A DNA stretch of 64,000 nt from Sporopachydermia quercuum (GCA_001599295.1 BCGN01000005.1:992001-1056000); one strand, 5' to 3'; shown: positions 1-10,676, counted from the first letter of the stretch. Translations and numbers: made by a program. Notes: generated by a model not told the origin, from the sequence alone.

Positions 1-654
1 GAACAACGAGTCCTTATTACGAAGAAGAGGTGTGATCAATCAATCAAAACATTAATGAATAGCTAATCAATAAAAATAAATAGTTACCCGCAAATAGTAT
101 CATCTCCGAAATTAAATGAGGAGCTATTTTTATGACATCTGATATTGTAGAGGATTATTTGACTCTAACGTTTTGTTTTTCGACATATGATTTTCGGATC
201 TCTGTGCTTTATAGACACTTGACTCCAACCAATTTTCTACTATGTAAATCAACTAATCTTTTTACTTTTATTCATATTGCATACAGTTTTTTATAATTAT
301 AACAGATTGTTAATGAGTGGATTTTCACCGGTTCCTTGAAGTAGAAAATTTATCCTGACATTCCTAAAAGGTCAGGTTTCATCTCGGGACAATCTTGTAT
401 GTCCGACAAATGTGAGATGGGTACGACAACTTAGTATTTATTGATTATATGATCATGTAGTTTCTATGAATTGAACATCTTGATCAAGCTGAACCACAAC
501 TATTGAGCATAATATTGAAAGTAAACAAATAATATATGCTCTTACCTTGGATTAATTTTCAGTTTGATGACAAAAGAGTATTAGGGCGGACCTTAGTTCA
601 ACCATGAAGCTATGCCACAATTGGACAATCTAAAAAAAGAATACGATCGGCTCA
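1..654. other. Intergenic, window edge; 5' leader of dynactin p24-like gene
   Basis: AT-rich sequence with no convincing exon on either strand. A 16-codon upstream frame starts at the ATG at 612, overlaps the main start at 655 by a few bases and ends with the TGA at 660-662. It could lower translation of the downstream gene. Nothing else is recognised here. Confidence 0.4.
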
Positions 655-1263
655 ATGGATGAGTCAATCAAAACCTTGAACAGGCGGATCAGCTTGTTAG
701 AACTAGGTGTGGTTTCTGCTGATCAATCCGCGGTGTCACAACCGCCGAAGAGCTCAATTTTATCACTGCTCAATTTAATTCTAAAGAAAATAGATAAGAT
801 AAGCTCTTCGTTACCTGCTATTGAGCTCTTCATAGAGAAGCTAAATGAAGTTGAGCCTGGACTGTGGAAAGAAGTAACCGAGCCAGAATCAAAGACCAAA
901 AAGGACATAATGGAAGAGCCATTGAACTCATTGAAGCTTAAGGAGGTCAAGAATAAAGCCTACGTTTTGGAGTCGCTTGAGCCGCTAATAAAATTGTTGC
1001 GTGATGATTTCATTCAATTCCCAGAAATGGGTAATCTTCCGCCTTTGTTACAATTGGCTGGTAGCCTCTCTTTAATATCTGAACTCTTGAATGAGTTAGA
1101 GACTGTAGTAAGAAAATTAATTATGAGATCACTACTAGTACTCGAAGTTTTTTTGGAGAAGATTGTTGTAGAGGAGAACGATTTCTGGAATTCAACAGTT
1201 GACAGTTTTTCCAATTTGGCATTACGAATCAGCGCTATTGAACAAAACTGTGAAGACAGCTGA
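655..1263 (+). CDS. Dynactin p24 subunit-like protein (Ldb18/DCTN3 family)
   Basis: This 202-residue, largely helical protein fits the dynactin p22/p24 family in length and pattern. It has an N-terminal heptad segment (about residues 3-17, LNRRISLLELGV), a middle helix resembling the IEDL...LDPE region of human DCTN3 (residues about 45-70), and long amphipathic helices in the C-terminal half. In this family the protein is a structural part of the dynactin shoulder, which supports dynein-driven nuclear migration. The match is by pattern and remembered family sequence, not by search. The start at 655 is the first ATG of the open frame. A short overlapping upstream frame (612-662) precedes it. 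It could instead be an unrelated coiled-coil protein. Confidence 0.55.
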   Translation: MDESIKTLNRRISLLELGVVSADQSAVSQPPKSSILSLLNLILKKIDKISSSLPAIELFIEKLNEVEPGLWKEVTEPESKTKKDIMEEPLNSLKLKEVKNKAYVLESLEPLIKLLRDDFIQFPEMGNLPPLLQLAGSLSLISELLNELETVVRKLIMRSLLVLEVFLEKIVVEENDFWNSTVDSFSNLALRISAIEQNCEDS

Positions 1264-2138
1264 GTTACTTAGATATACTCTTTGAAGAAGCTAAAGCATT
1301 GCTGACTTTACTGGAGACACTATGAATATGAGCTGAGCAGTTTATCAAATACTCACTACATTGGTCACACTTACAACTATATAGATGCCGTACCCTATCT
1401 GGAGATTTGCCAGTTGTGTGGATTTTGCTAAAAAGCTTTATAATTGCTTAATAACCACTGCAGAATCTTGATAATTCTTATCACACTGATAAGTAGCAAT
1501 TTTTGTTCCAAGGGCTTTAATCGAAATGTCAGAGAACACATTTGGCACATCATGACTTCCTCGGTGTCCTACATTGATTGGTGTTCCGCTTTCACTTACA
1601 CAGCACACTGCATAATCTTGTTCTGAATGCACAAATATATCTATTAAATATATTATAAGTTGACTTCCGAAGCAAATATTTGCCTTATCTTTTTGTCCTT
1701 CTTATCGGATAATGCTGAGAGAAAAGACAATTGATATATCACGTGATTCTTGTCCCATTTTACCCTTCCTTGTCAGTTAGACTGATGAAATTTTTTAATA
1801 CCTTCGATTAGTCAGTTAGTCTAAGAGTATGTCCTTATACCACAGGTAAGTAAAAAAGACTTTATAATGGACAGATAGATATGTTTCCATTGCTATATTG
1901 AACGTTATTGAGCTACACAATTTTTAGCTGGTTAGTTGGCTTAGTTATTGAAGCTATAAATGAGGTGTTGTAGTGTAGAAGAGTCGCACTTCTTAGCAAA
2001 GACTCTGGTTTCCTCACCTCAACCTGAATATTTACTGTACCATGCTAGAAGAAACTGACTTCAAGTTTGATACAACCAAAAATTAAAATCAGATAATTAA
2101 ACATCATTGTCAACTTTAGCAACCATATTTAACAAGTA
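1264..2138. other. Intergenic region between p24-like gene and MTU1
   Basis: No supported gene. A perfect TCACGTGA palindrome lies at 1739-1746. An ATG followed 17 bases later by a GTAAGT donor (1829-1851) can be joined to an acceptor at 1927, but this gives only 20 residues, so I do not call it. Confidence 0.4.
1739..1746. promoter_or_regulatory. CACGTG E-box palindrome
   Basis: TCACGTGA is a perfect 8-bp palindrome about 390 bases upstream of the MTU1 start. In yeasts this core is bound by basic helix-loop-helix factors such as Cbf1, Pho4 and Tye7. Which factor would act here, and whether any does, cannot be seen from the sequence. Confidence 0.3.
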
Positions 2139-3518
2139 ATGCTTACTTCAGTAAGGTTTAATACTTTGGTTGTAAGAACTAGAGCATTTTCATTAAATAC
2201 ACTACAAATCAGACGACTTCAGCATGATTTACCTAATACAGAGTACTACACTCATATCACAGCACCAATGGAACAGAATTTAGCACTCAAGGAAGTGAAT
2301 AAAAGTTTTGAATACAGGAAGGCATTGGATCTCATTTTCAGCTCGCAGTCAAGCTCATCATCAACAGATAAAGATATCTACGTTCAACCAACGCCAAGAG
2401 AAAACGATCAAATAATAGTAGCAATGTCCTCTGGTGTAGACTCTTCCGTAACAGCAGCTTTGATGAAAGCGAAATATAAAAATGTGAAAGGTGTTTATAT
2501 GTGTAACTGGGAATCCGGATCCAGATGTACAGAAGCTGAATGGTATGACGTTCAAGCTGTTTGCCAGAAACTCAGTATTGAATGTCAACGTGTGAACTTT
2601 GAGAAAGATTATTGGGTAAGCGTATTTGAACCAATGCTCGAGGCTTACTCTCAAGGTTTAACTCCAAATCCTGATGTTAGTTGTAATCGATTTATCAAAT
2701 TTGGTGCACTAATGAATTACTTACAGTCGACCACGGATAACTCAAACTGGTGGTTAGCTACTGGTCATTATTCTAGAATTCTTACTAATTCTTTTACTAG
2801 GAGAAATTATCTGATGCGTGGATTATTTCAACGCAAGGATCAATCATACTATTTATCCAGCGTTGACAAAAACATCCTGAGGCGAACACTGTTGCCATTG
2901 GGACATTTAACGAAACCTCAAGTGCGGAGATTGGCTGTTGACTTTGACTTACCTACTGCTATGAAACCTGATTCGCAAGGATTATGTTTTGTTTCTCAGA
3001 ATCAAGATTATAGAAAATTCCGTGATTTCCTCGCCGAGTATATCTCACCTAAACCAGGTAATATAGTCACACAAGACGGAGAGATATTGGGCCAGCATAA
3101 TGGCCTTTGGCATGCGACAGTTGGCCAGAAAAGTGGAGTATGTGCTCCCCAAGGCAATCCCAAGTTTAAAGGTTCTTGGTTCACCAGTAAGAAAAATTAT
3201 GAAACTAACGAACTTATCGTGGTGAAAGGTAGAGATAACCTGGAGCTTTTCAGTAATCAAGTGGAAGCGATTAATTGGTCTTGGTTATGCGAAGAAGATG
3301 AAATTGAAGCTCTCAGATTTAAGAAGCGTTTGACATTTCAATATAGATCTTTGCAGGGTCCCATAGAAGTTAAGAATCTGGAGTTCAATGATAAGGAAAA
3401 GAAGAATATACTAATCAGTTGTAAGAGTGCCTGTAGAGCTATAGCGCCTGGTCAAAACGCTGTTTTGTATGATGGTGAGAAAGTTCTGGGTAGCGGAATG
3501 ATCGTTAATGCTTATTAA
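2139..3518 (+). CDS. MTU1: Mitochondrial tRNA 2-thiouridylase (Mtu1/Slm3)
   Basis: This enzyme puts sulphur on the wobble uridine (s2U34) of mitochondrial tRNAs for Lys, Glu and Gln. The 459-residue protein starts with an Arg-rich, acid-free leader (about residues 1-29) typical of a mitochondrial presequence. The ATP-binding PP-loop is at 97-103 (SSGVDSS, with Ser in place of the first Gly, as I recall for yeast Slm3). The nucleophilic Cys182 sits in TPNPDVSCNRFIKFG. The second catalytic Cys283 sits in PDSQGLCFV. A C-terminal beta-barrel region follows. A second in-frame ATG at residue 44 lies after the leader. It faces the next gene convergently. No introns are needed. Confidence 0.97.
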   Translation: MLTSVRFNTLVVRTRAFSLNTLQIRRLQHDLPNTEYYTHITAPMEQNLALKEVNKSFEYRKALDLIFSSQSSSSSTDKDIYVQPTPRENDQIIVAMSSGVDSSVTAALMKAKYKNVKGVYMCNWESGSRCTEAEWYDVQAVCQKLSIECQRVNFEKDYWVSVFEPMLEAYSQGLTPNPDVSCNRFIKFGALMNYLQSTTDNSNWWLATGHYSRILTNSFTRRNYLMRGLFQRKDQSYYLSSVDKNILRRTLLPLGHLTKPQVRRLAVDFDLPTAMKPDSQGLCFVSQNQDYRKFRDFLAEYISPKPGNIVTQDGEILGQHNGLWHATVGQKSGVCAPQGNPKFKGSWFTSKKNYETNELIVVKGRDNLELFSNQVEAINWSWLCEEDEIEALRFKKRLTFQYRSLQGPIEVKNLEFNDKEKKNILISCKSACRAIAPGQNAVLYDGEKVLGSGMIVNAY

Positions 3519-4069
3519 AGTTTATTTCGATAGGTAATAACATGAGGTTTACACGGCAATATTGAATCTGTAGGAGATTCAACATAGGTTTTGATGATCA
3601 TTCTTAGTAACAAGATTTGATACAAATTGCATATAGATTAGAATAAACTTGTAAAATAGACACATCCAATTGCGAAACCAAATGGAGTTTTAATAATTCG
3701 TACAGTCGCTGATACTTCTTTCTACGTTGTAGCTTTGTAAAGATTATCAGGATCAAAAATAACAGTAACATTTTAAACAGGAAGCAGAGCAGGAAAAGCC
3801 AATAGTGGTTAATATAAAGATCATCTTTAACTCTCAATAGTGGAAATTGGTCCTTGATCTAACCCATTAGGCGGTGATCTCTATTTTAAGTTTGCTCTCG
3901 TTCTTCATAATCAATAAATACAAGTATGTGTCATTACAAGATACAGTTAGAAGACCATGTATATAAGGTAAATAAATCAGACTTCTTCAATTGATTCTAC
4001 ATAAACCTCCTATTTTCTCCCATATAAATGATCCCTTGTCAATACACATCCCATGAAACTAATGCAAAT
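3519..4069. other. Convergent intergenic region
   Basis: This separates MTU1 from the converging YNL058C-like gene and should hold both 3' ends. A hydrophobic 77-codon frame on the minus strand (3604-3837) starts only with TTG and is not called. Confidence 0.4.
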
Positions 4070-5272
4070 TCAATCCTCGAATATCTTTTCCAAGTAAACA
4101 CTGGGAATTATTCTACTGCCTCTTCCTCTCCTTTGATATGACTCCGCTACAGAATTAATATTTGATTCTTCGGATTCGCTGTATAGATCAGTTTGAGGAC
4201 TAGCCCCAACCCTAGAGTTATCATCTGTTAGTATCGAACCAGGTTCATCTCCACTAGGATCAAGGGTGGAATAATAACCAGCAGGCAAGTAAGAACTTGA
4301 AGGGCGAGCTTTCGCCATAGTTCCAGATATCACCGAAGAGTTCAGTGCGCCAGTGTTGAGGATATCAACTGTAGGTGAAATATACATTGATCCAGTATAA
4401 CCAGGTGCTCCAGAGACTGTGGTATTATTACCAACACCTGAGTCCGGATTCAAAGTGGAAAACGGAACCTGCCCTGCGTTATCAAAGCTGATGTTTGAAG
4501 TGTCATAGAATGAGGCATTTGGGTTCACTTTATTCATAAGCTCAAATGCAGAAGAACTTCGTCTCGTTAGATGTGTACCTCCCAAAGTAAGATCCTTCAT
4601 TTCAGCATTAAAAGGAGCGTCATCTGCAGAGTTATATAAAGTTCTTTTTGATGACTTCTTCAATTGAGACCGTAGTATCATGGCAACAGCAAATCTCCAT
4701 ACAAGTAATGCTACTAATAAACCTCCAATGATGGATCCAACTGCAATGAAAATTGTTCCCGCAGGGTATGTTGTTGTGTAAATGAAAGGATTATTTTGTG
4801 CAGCTGGTATAACTATGCTTGGCGCAGTATAACTTGAAGATGTAGTTAAGGTAGGCAATCCAGGCATACTACTGCTAGCAGATTCTGAAGTAACTGAGGG
4901 CAAAACACCTGTACCAGTACTAGTTTGACTTCCTCCACCTGTGATAGTTACTGTTGAAGCAGTTTTGGAAGTTGTTCCTGATGATGACGAAGCGGATGAC
5001 TCTTCTGTTGTCTCTGAGGCCTGTGTTTCTGTTGTTCCTTCTTGCGAGGAGGACGGTGCAGATGTAGCGGTTGTTAAAGCAGGAAGTCCTTCTGTTTCCG
5101 TACTTGATTGATCGTTGTTATTGTTGTTAGTGCTTGTATTTTGGTCATCGTTATTGTTACTGCTGTTATCATTGTCATTTTGACTGCTATCGTCACTGCT
5201 TTGACCCATCACTAGATGGGCCATCACAACTACTGGAAAAAGAGCTCTATGATTTGCGACACCCATTATCAT
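4070..5272 (-). CDS. Ser/Thr-rich single-pass plasma-membrane protein, Prm5/YNL058C-like
   Basis: The 400-residue protein has a type-I layout. A short hydrophobic N-terminus (about 11-23) can serve as signal peptide. A Ser/Thr/Asn-rich, probably O-mannosylated ectodomain spans about 24-160. A junction reads PFIYTTTYPAGTIFIAVGS, followed by a membrane span at about 172-200, a basic stop-transfer patch, and a roughly 190-residue cytosolic tail. The YPxGTxFIAVG junction and layout recall S. cerevisiae Prm5 and YNL058C, proteins linked to cell-wall integrity or mating. Position supports this: the next two genes are OCA2-like and porin, as in S. cerevisiae. The function is not established. Two start codons lie two residues apart (M1, M3). 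Confidence 0.75.
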   Translation of the reverse strand: MIMGVANHRALFPVVVMAHLVMGQSSDDSSQNDNDNSSNNNDDQNTSTNNNNNDQSSTETEGLPALTTATSAPSSSQEGTTETQASETTEESSASSSSGTTSKTASTVTITGGGSQTSTGTGVLPSVTSESASSSMPGLPTLTTSSSYTAPSIVIPAAQNNPFIYTTTYPAGTIFIAVGSIIGGLLVALLVWRFAVAMILRSQLKKSSKRTLYNSADDAPFNAEMKDLTLGGTHLTRRSSSAFELMNKVNPNASFYDTSNISFDNAGQVPFSTLNPDSGVGNNTTVSGAPGYTGSMYISPTVDILNTGALNSSVISGTMAKARPSSSYLPAGYYSTLDPSGDEPGSILTDDNSRVGASPQTDLYSESEESNINSVAESYQRRGRGSRIIPSVYLEKIFED

Positions 5273-6043
5273 CAGATTTCACTCTACCTTAATATCAATG
5301 ATTACCCCTAAAATTACCAGTATTGATAACTGGTTATGTGACATATATCGAAGCTCTACCTACATAGAATGTTCTTCTCAACATCTACAAAGCCTATTTG
5401 TCATTCATGTATATTCTTGTTCATGTATATTTTTGTCCAGATCAGAAAAAATTCGTAGCCCAAAATAGACTGAAATGGGCAATGATTTAGAGTTTAGATG
5501 GCTCTCTTATTGTGTTTTTCCATATCCACAATTCATACATAGTGAGATGTGTGGAGTGAGTTAGCTTCACACGCCGAATTTGAAAATTCATTGGGCAATG
5601 ACAGGAAATGAAAAACCAATCAATGGTTTAATTATCGGGCTTTGCAATTTGTTATAGAAAGGTTAAGAAATAGAATTTGCAAGTTCTTGGGAAGTTTCAA
5701 TATTATGTGTATTATACATAAGTTAACACATAATGATCACTTGTTCTCATGCACGTCACGTGTAATTATGGGTTTCGGAGATGATGGACATCCTGAATAT
5801 ATTCCGATCTTATGCTCATGAGTCTGTCACGTTTCTGCTCAGCTGTCAATTCCTCCCGATGAGGCTTCACACACATTTCATCATTCATTTGTCAAAAAAC
5901 GCTCACTAGCAAAACGTAAAAATCCTAGGAGGACACTCATTGGAAAATTAATGAGGTTAGGATGCTTTCGGTTTCTAGATAGTATCTAAATTTGAAAAAA
6001 AGTTAGTTCTATTAACAGATGCAATCAATGAATATCTAACAAA
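5273..6043. promoter_or_regulatory. Divergent promoter region, YNL058C-like / OCA2-like
   Basis: About 770 bases separate the two divergent starts. A TCACGTG E-box lies at 5756-5762. No exon or small gene is recognised. The divergent arrangement of this pair matches S. cerevisiae. Confidence 0.45.
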
Positions 6044-6736
6044 ATGAAGGATCATCAGATTCTGATATCACAATCACACATCAACCTTCCAGAGTTGAGG
6101 ACGAATCAAAAGAAAAAGATTATGGTGCCTCCAATCAACTTTTCAGTTATTGAAGATCAAATATATCGAAGTGGACATCCAGTTCCAATAAATTTTCCTT
6201 TTCTAGAAACGTTGAAACTCAAAACAGTGATCTATTTGAGTGAGAAGCCGAAGGAGTCAAAGAAAGAAAAAGACGGGAAGAAGGAATCAAAAGATAGAAG
6301 CAAGAAGGAAATTCAAGCTGGATACCGTGAGTGGGCTAATAATAATGGAATCGCTATTCATGATATTGAGCTGGAAGCAGTTAAAGAGCCTTTTTTCTAC
6401 TCTGGNGGGCCGGAGCAATTACCAGGTGAGCATAAACAGGAAACACACAAAGCTGTGGAGAAAGCATTGACTTTATTAGTTGATAAAAGGAATTTTCCTA
6501 TACTTGTTCACTCGGATAAAGGGAAACACCGTGTTGGAATGTTGGTAGCTATAATGCGGAAATTATTACAGGGCTGGTGTTTAAGCGGGATATTTGATGA
6601 GTATACAAAATTCTCGCTAGGCAAGAGTGATGTGGATAATGAATTTATTGAGTGGTTTGAATGTATAATTGAATGTGACGAAAGGNACTTGCCTGATTTT
6701 GTCCGAATAGATGATCCATTGGGTAATGATAAATAA
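6044..6736 (+). CDS. OCA2: Oca2-like atypical tyrosine-phosphatase-fold protein (Siw14/Oca family)
   Basis: The 230-residue protein has the Siw14/Oca phosphatase layout: PPINFSVIEDQIYRSGHPVPINFPFL near the N-terminus (29-53), LKTVIYLSEKP (59-69), and a P-loop region VHSDKGKHRVG (155-165). In active members the P-loop reads HCxxGxxR. Here the nucleophile position is Ser157, so phosphatase activity is unlikely. As I recall, Oca2 of S. cerevisiae is also a divergent member of the Oca complex. A Lys/Glu-rich insert (about 70-90) breaks the fold early. Two ambiguous bases fall in the gene; the one at about 6406 still encodes Gly. Neighbours on both sides match the S. cerevisiae OCA2 locus. Residue 1 may be upstream of the functional start; Met27 precedes the conserved block. 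Confidence 0.85.
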   Translation: MKDHQILISQSHINLPELRTNQKKKIMVPPINFSVIEDQIYRSGHPVPINFPFLETLKLKTVIYLSEKPKESKKEKDGKKESKDRSKKEIQAGYREWANNNGIAIHDIELEAVKEPFFYSXGPEQLPGEHKQETHKAVEKALTLLVDKRNFPILVHSDKGKHRVGMLVAIMRKLLQGWCLSGIFDEYTKFSLGKSDVDNEFIEWFECIIECDERXLPDFVRIDDPLGNDK

Positions 6737-7073
6737 GGTCTTCTTAAAATTTTTTTTTTTTGCTTTTTCTTTTTTCTTGAGACATTTGTAAGAGAATGGT
6801 TTGCTATTTTATATTTGGACGGCACAAGTTGTAAGTTCATTGATATGAAAAGGAATGCATTTCGAAATCTAANGCTTTGTGCTAAATAACAAGACTCATT
6901 GCTAAACTGTAAGATAAGACCCAATCTGGCTTCTGAGATGACTAAACGGTTTTTAAGTACTGCCACTACCGAAACGTAACTACAGCCTATACGAATATAA
7001 TGGGATACAAAAAGAAACAATGTTTGAGATATCTGTTGCATTATCAGCAAACAATTTGCTATACTCGATCTGT
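6737..7073. terminator. Convergent 3' region of OCA2-like gene and porin
   Basis: Holds the ends of two convergent genes. A T-rich tract at about 6750-6780 follows the OCA2-like stop. A long antisense frame over the OCA2-like 3' end (6508-7050) has no protein-like features and is not called. Confidence 0.35.
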
Positions 7074-7922
7074 TTAAGCAGCGAAAGACAATGAGAGACC
7101 TAACTTGTGGGAAGGTTCATTAAGTCTTAAGGCATTGAAAGAGGCACCAAGNCCAAGTGTGACACCAGGTCTGAGAACTTGGTTGTAAGCAACGCTGGCA
7201 ATACCTTGATCATTGATCTTACCCTTGACAAAGGCAGAGGAGTCCAAAACGTACTTGGAAGCCAATTCGATACCAACAGCATTGGAGGTAGCAGAATCCC
7301 AAGTAGCCTTTGCACCAGCTTCGACACCGGGCTTAACAGCGTGGTAGTAGGCAGCAGAGAAAACGCTCAAATTGTTATTGGCAGCAACGGATAAAGTGTA
7401 TAAAGGATGGATATAACCAAAAGCACCAGAATACTTAGAAACCTTAGAAGCGGAAATATCATAACCGACTTCAGCACCAGCAACAAATCCGTCATGGGCA
7501 ACGGAGAAGTCTCCAGTGAAAGTTCCCTTGAGGAGATCAAAGAAGGCTCTAGAGTTCAATGATGGTTGAGCGAAGAATAAGTTGAGCTTAGCATTCTTAG
7601 CACCAGTGGGGATGAATGAGGTGGCAAATTCAGCCTTGAAACCTGGAGTGAGAGCATCAGCGATTTCAAACTTGGTGTCCAAAACATTGGCACTAGTCCA
7701 GCCTTGAGTCAATGAAAGACCAGTGGCCTTATCAGTGTACTTGGCCTCAACATTACCAGAGATAGTACCATCCTTTGGAGATGATTTACCCTTGACAGCG
7801 AAAGTAACACCATTAGGAGCTTTGGTCTTGACGTCTAAAGCGGCAGTGGACAGGTGGTAGAAGTCTTTGTTCAACAAGTCGTTGGACTTCTTGGAAATAT
7901 CGGAATAAGCAGGAGGGGCCAT
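7074..7922 (-). CDS. POR1: Mitochondrial outer-membrane porin (VDAC)
   Basis: The 282-residue length is that of fungal VDAC. The protein begins MAPPAYSDISKKSNDLLNKDFYH, the usual N-terminal helix, and continues with alternating amphipathic strands of a 19-strand beta-barrel. It ends with the typical LGLSLSFAA strand. The protein forms the anion-selective channel that lets metabolites cross the outer mitochondrial membrane. One ambiguous base at about 7152 affects one residue near the C-terminus. Codon use is strongly biased, as expected of an abundant protein. It converges with the OCA2-like gene, as in S. cerevisiae. Confidence 0.98.
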   Translation of the reverse strand: MAPPAYSDISKKSNDLLNKDFYHLSTAALDVKTKAPNGVTFAVKGKSSPKDGTISGNVEAKYTDKATGLSLTQGWTSANVLDTKFEIADALTPGFKAEFATSFIPTGAKNAKLNLFFAQPSLNSRAFFDLLKGTFTGDFSVAHDGFVAGAEVGYDISASKVSKYSGAFGYIHPLYTLSVAANNNLSVFSAAYYHAVKPGVEAGAKATWDSATSNAVGIELASKYVLDSSAFVKGKINDQGIASVAYNQVLRPGVTLXLGASFNALRLNEPSHKLGLSLSFAA

Positions 7923-9829
7923 TGTGATCGGTTTGACGAGTTCGAATAAATATCAATTCAATGGTAACACAAACAAAATATTCTGTTATTTTTGTGATAA
8001 TTTTTAACAACTAATTATTAGTATGATGATGTAGTAGGAAGATGTAGATAAGAAGAACTAATTGCCATTGAGAGTTATATTGGGAAATCAATGGCTATTT
8101 TCAAGTCAATTGATGGAGAAATTCAACAATCTCTTAAAGTTTATAGATTTTGAAGTTTAAATGTGAGGTCCACGAATAAGAAGCCATTAACATGACATTT
8201 ATATGACAAGGGGAGTTTTCTATAGGCCTAGTTGAAACATTCTCTGACTTTAAGGGTTAATTCTGCAGGACATTTTCGCAAAGGGAGACATGACGTGTCA
8301 AGAAGTTGTGAGACCTTGTGACCCACAGACCCTTGAGAGAGGCATAATAAATTATAGTTGTTGGAACTTGAGAGTCATTTCAAAACTTATTAGGAATATT
8401 TACATTCTGATTAAGACAAAACCCATAAAACTGGGGGATGTATTGCGTATAACGAAGGATGTAACATCGAGCATAGGACATACATTAAACTGCATACAGA
8501 CAAAGCAAGTATGAAAACCAATGAAAGTGGAGAATAGTCATTGATCCAATTGTCAAGAATTAGAAGTAACAAAACAATAATTTTGCCAATTGTGTACAAA
8601 AATATTGGGGCACTCGTTTAACTCGCTTCTTCAATAGTTTTCCTTTTCAATCTGAAAACTTCCACTTCTCTCTCCTAGTTGGGATTGGGTTTTCATGTAC
8701 GCAGAATTCGACAGATTTCACACTAGCGTACAGGGAATAGTTCGTAATTATCCCGATGATCTAATCATTTTTGTATTTTTCTATCAGCCAGCTCCTACAG
8801 TTTTCTGCTTGAAGAAAATTGATAATGGTTCTCATGAGTATCTGGTAGTTGAATCAATATTTATTATTTGCTAGTTAGTAACTAAAGCGCTGTCTATACA
8901 TAATAAACAGAAGATCTTGTTCCTCATTGTTTTATATTTGAACCCAAATTTTATCGCCAAATCACATGAAAGAAAGTAAGTATGATGTGATGAGTNGAGA
9001 TATAAACTCAACAATTTGCTTCTTATTTTGGTTATGTCATTGAGGTTACAATACATTACATATAAAAAAAATCATCTAACAGTTCCGTAATAAGATTATT
9101 TAATTCTTACACAATAGTAAGTATTACATTAGTGCATTTATTCCAGTAACTGAAGAAGAATATGGAGACTCCGCCCCTCATCAAAATTTCCAAAACCCCG
9201 AGAGTTTTCGTCAGAGGGGTCTGAGCTCAAAGGGTAATAATGAGAATGCAAAAATCTTGCATATCCTTGCATTATACCTCGTGTCTGGAAAATGATTTAT
9301 AGTGTATTGATGAACTAAGATATTATTGAAATTGAATTTGTATGCAATATGGTGCGCAACGTGCTCCATGAGGATGACATGTGCAAATTGGTCTAGTATA
9401 TATATAGGGCTTTTATTTAATCGGCTAAAGAGTATTTGATAGTGCCATCAGGATAGCTCAAATTCTTAACACTAAAGAACTAAAAAAATATCGAACTTGA
9501 CGATTCAGGATCTATCGTATTTAGGTAGTGAGAGTTTCTAATTACTTGAACTGTAATTGAGATCGTTTTAATTCTGATTATTCATTCACCTTGTTGACAG
9601 CGTGGACTGTGGCCATGTTCAAATACTGGCTTACTTTTGAGATCAATGTATGTAGGGCATCACAATAACCAGGAACCGCCACTACGTTTACATTAAGATG
9701 GGCTATTACATCGTAAACATCCCTCCTCACTGGTTAATTTGTTTTCTACTCATCATATATGTGGCAATAGCCACATAATTTGGAATTGTAACAGTTCAAA
9801 AGTAATCTTCCAAAAGTTAGTTACTTCTC
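7923..9829. other. 1.9-kb intergenic region upstream of POR1
   Basis: Contains the POR1 promoter and the 3' end of YAF9. No homologous gene is recognised. A 74-codon ATG frame on the plus strand (8290-8514) and short minus-strand frames lack recognisable features. A minus-strand TTACTAAC at about 8874 resembles a branch point but has no convincing exon around it. One ambiguous base lies near 8996. Confidence 0.4.
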
Positions 9830-10676
9830 TCAGCTACTCAACGCTGCTTTTTCTTTTAACAAATTAGTGATTTTATCCTTCTGAGTCTGGATCTGCTCGT
9901 AGATTTTATCCATGCCAGCAGAAATTCTGTCAAGTTCTTCATTCTCTGTTTGAATTGCAAATTTCACTCCTTCCTTCCGTTTTTCGGGTAACAGCACAGG
10001 ATGTTTTGTCATGACCTCAAAAAATTCTTCTGTGGGTTCGTTGAATACAACCTCATCGTAATAAATACTCTCAACCACACCAGTCCTACTTGTAGCTATA
10101 TTGCTAGTAACTTCCTCTAAATTATTAGGTAATTCATGACTTTTGCCTTCTTCTTTTTTCATGCTTGCTAGACCAGTTGAGCCTGGAATATATGGATGCA
10201 ACTTTAAATGATGATACACAGTCAAGTTCTTTTCGCTAGCTTCTGGCACGAAAAATATACGAATCGTTATTTCGAATTCACCCCAACCGGTTTCTGTCAC
10301 TTCAAATGGTGGAGCATCAATAGTCCGCAGAGAATTGACGTAAGTGTCGTGTAGTTTGAATACAACTTTCTTGACAAATGGTGTCAAATCCCCACCACAA
10401 GGATCTCGAACGAAAATAGTCCAGCTGTGTGTATGATCGGGTGGTGTATCTTTAGGTCTTTTGGAATGATCACTTGGTAGAGGAGTTGCTGTATTACCAA
10501 AGATAATTGGTCTTGATATTGAGATATTCTATTGTGTCGAAGTTAGTAGTCTTATCAAACCTTTCTTTGAAGTTGTTTTTCATGATTCATTGCTTACTAT
10601 TCAGTGTTCATGATAGTAGGAGACAATACCGTTGTCTCATGTTTTAACTTACTTTCACCCTTTTAGCTGGTGCCAT
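9830..10676 (-). CDS. YAF9: YEATS-domain protein Yaf9 (NuA4/SWR1 subunit), spliced
   Basis: Two exons: 10676-10653 and 10528-9830, giving 240 residues. The first exon encodes only MAPAKRVK. The intron starts GTAAGT and has TACTAAC shortly before its AATAG acceptor. The joined N-terminus reads VKNISISRPIIFGNTATP, followed by the YEATS core with HTHSWTIFVRDP, VVFKLHDTY and TETGWGEFEI, then FNEPTEEFF. A C-terminal coiled coil (about 205-238) follows. In S. cerevisiae Yaf9 is a shared subunit of NuA4 acetyltransferase and the SWR1 remodeller and reads acylated histone H3. The next gene is divergent and is the same neighbour as in S. cerevisiae. Confidence 0.96.

Noticed and set aside
1829-1973. 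ATG exon of 17 bases with GTAAGT, joined to an acceptor at 1927
   Set aside because: It yields only 20 residues and there is no TACTAAC-type branch point.
3604-3837. Hydrophobic 77-codon minus-strand frame between MTU1 and the YNL058C-like gene
   Set aside because: It starts only with TTG, lies in a short convergent gap and matches no family I know.
6508-7050. Long minus-strand frame antisense to the OCA2-like gene
   Set aside because: It is the shadow of a well-supported gene and has no protein-like features.
8865-8900. Minus-strand TTACTAAC suggesting an intron in the POR1 upstream gap
   Set aside because: No donor, acceptor and coding exon of sensible frame could be found around it.
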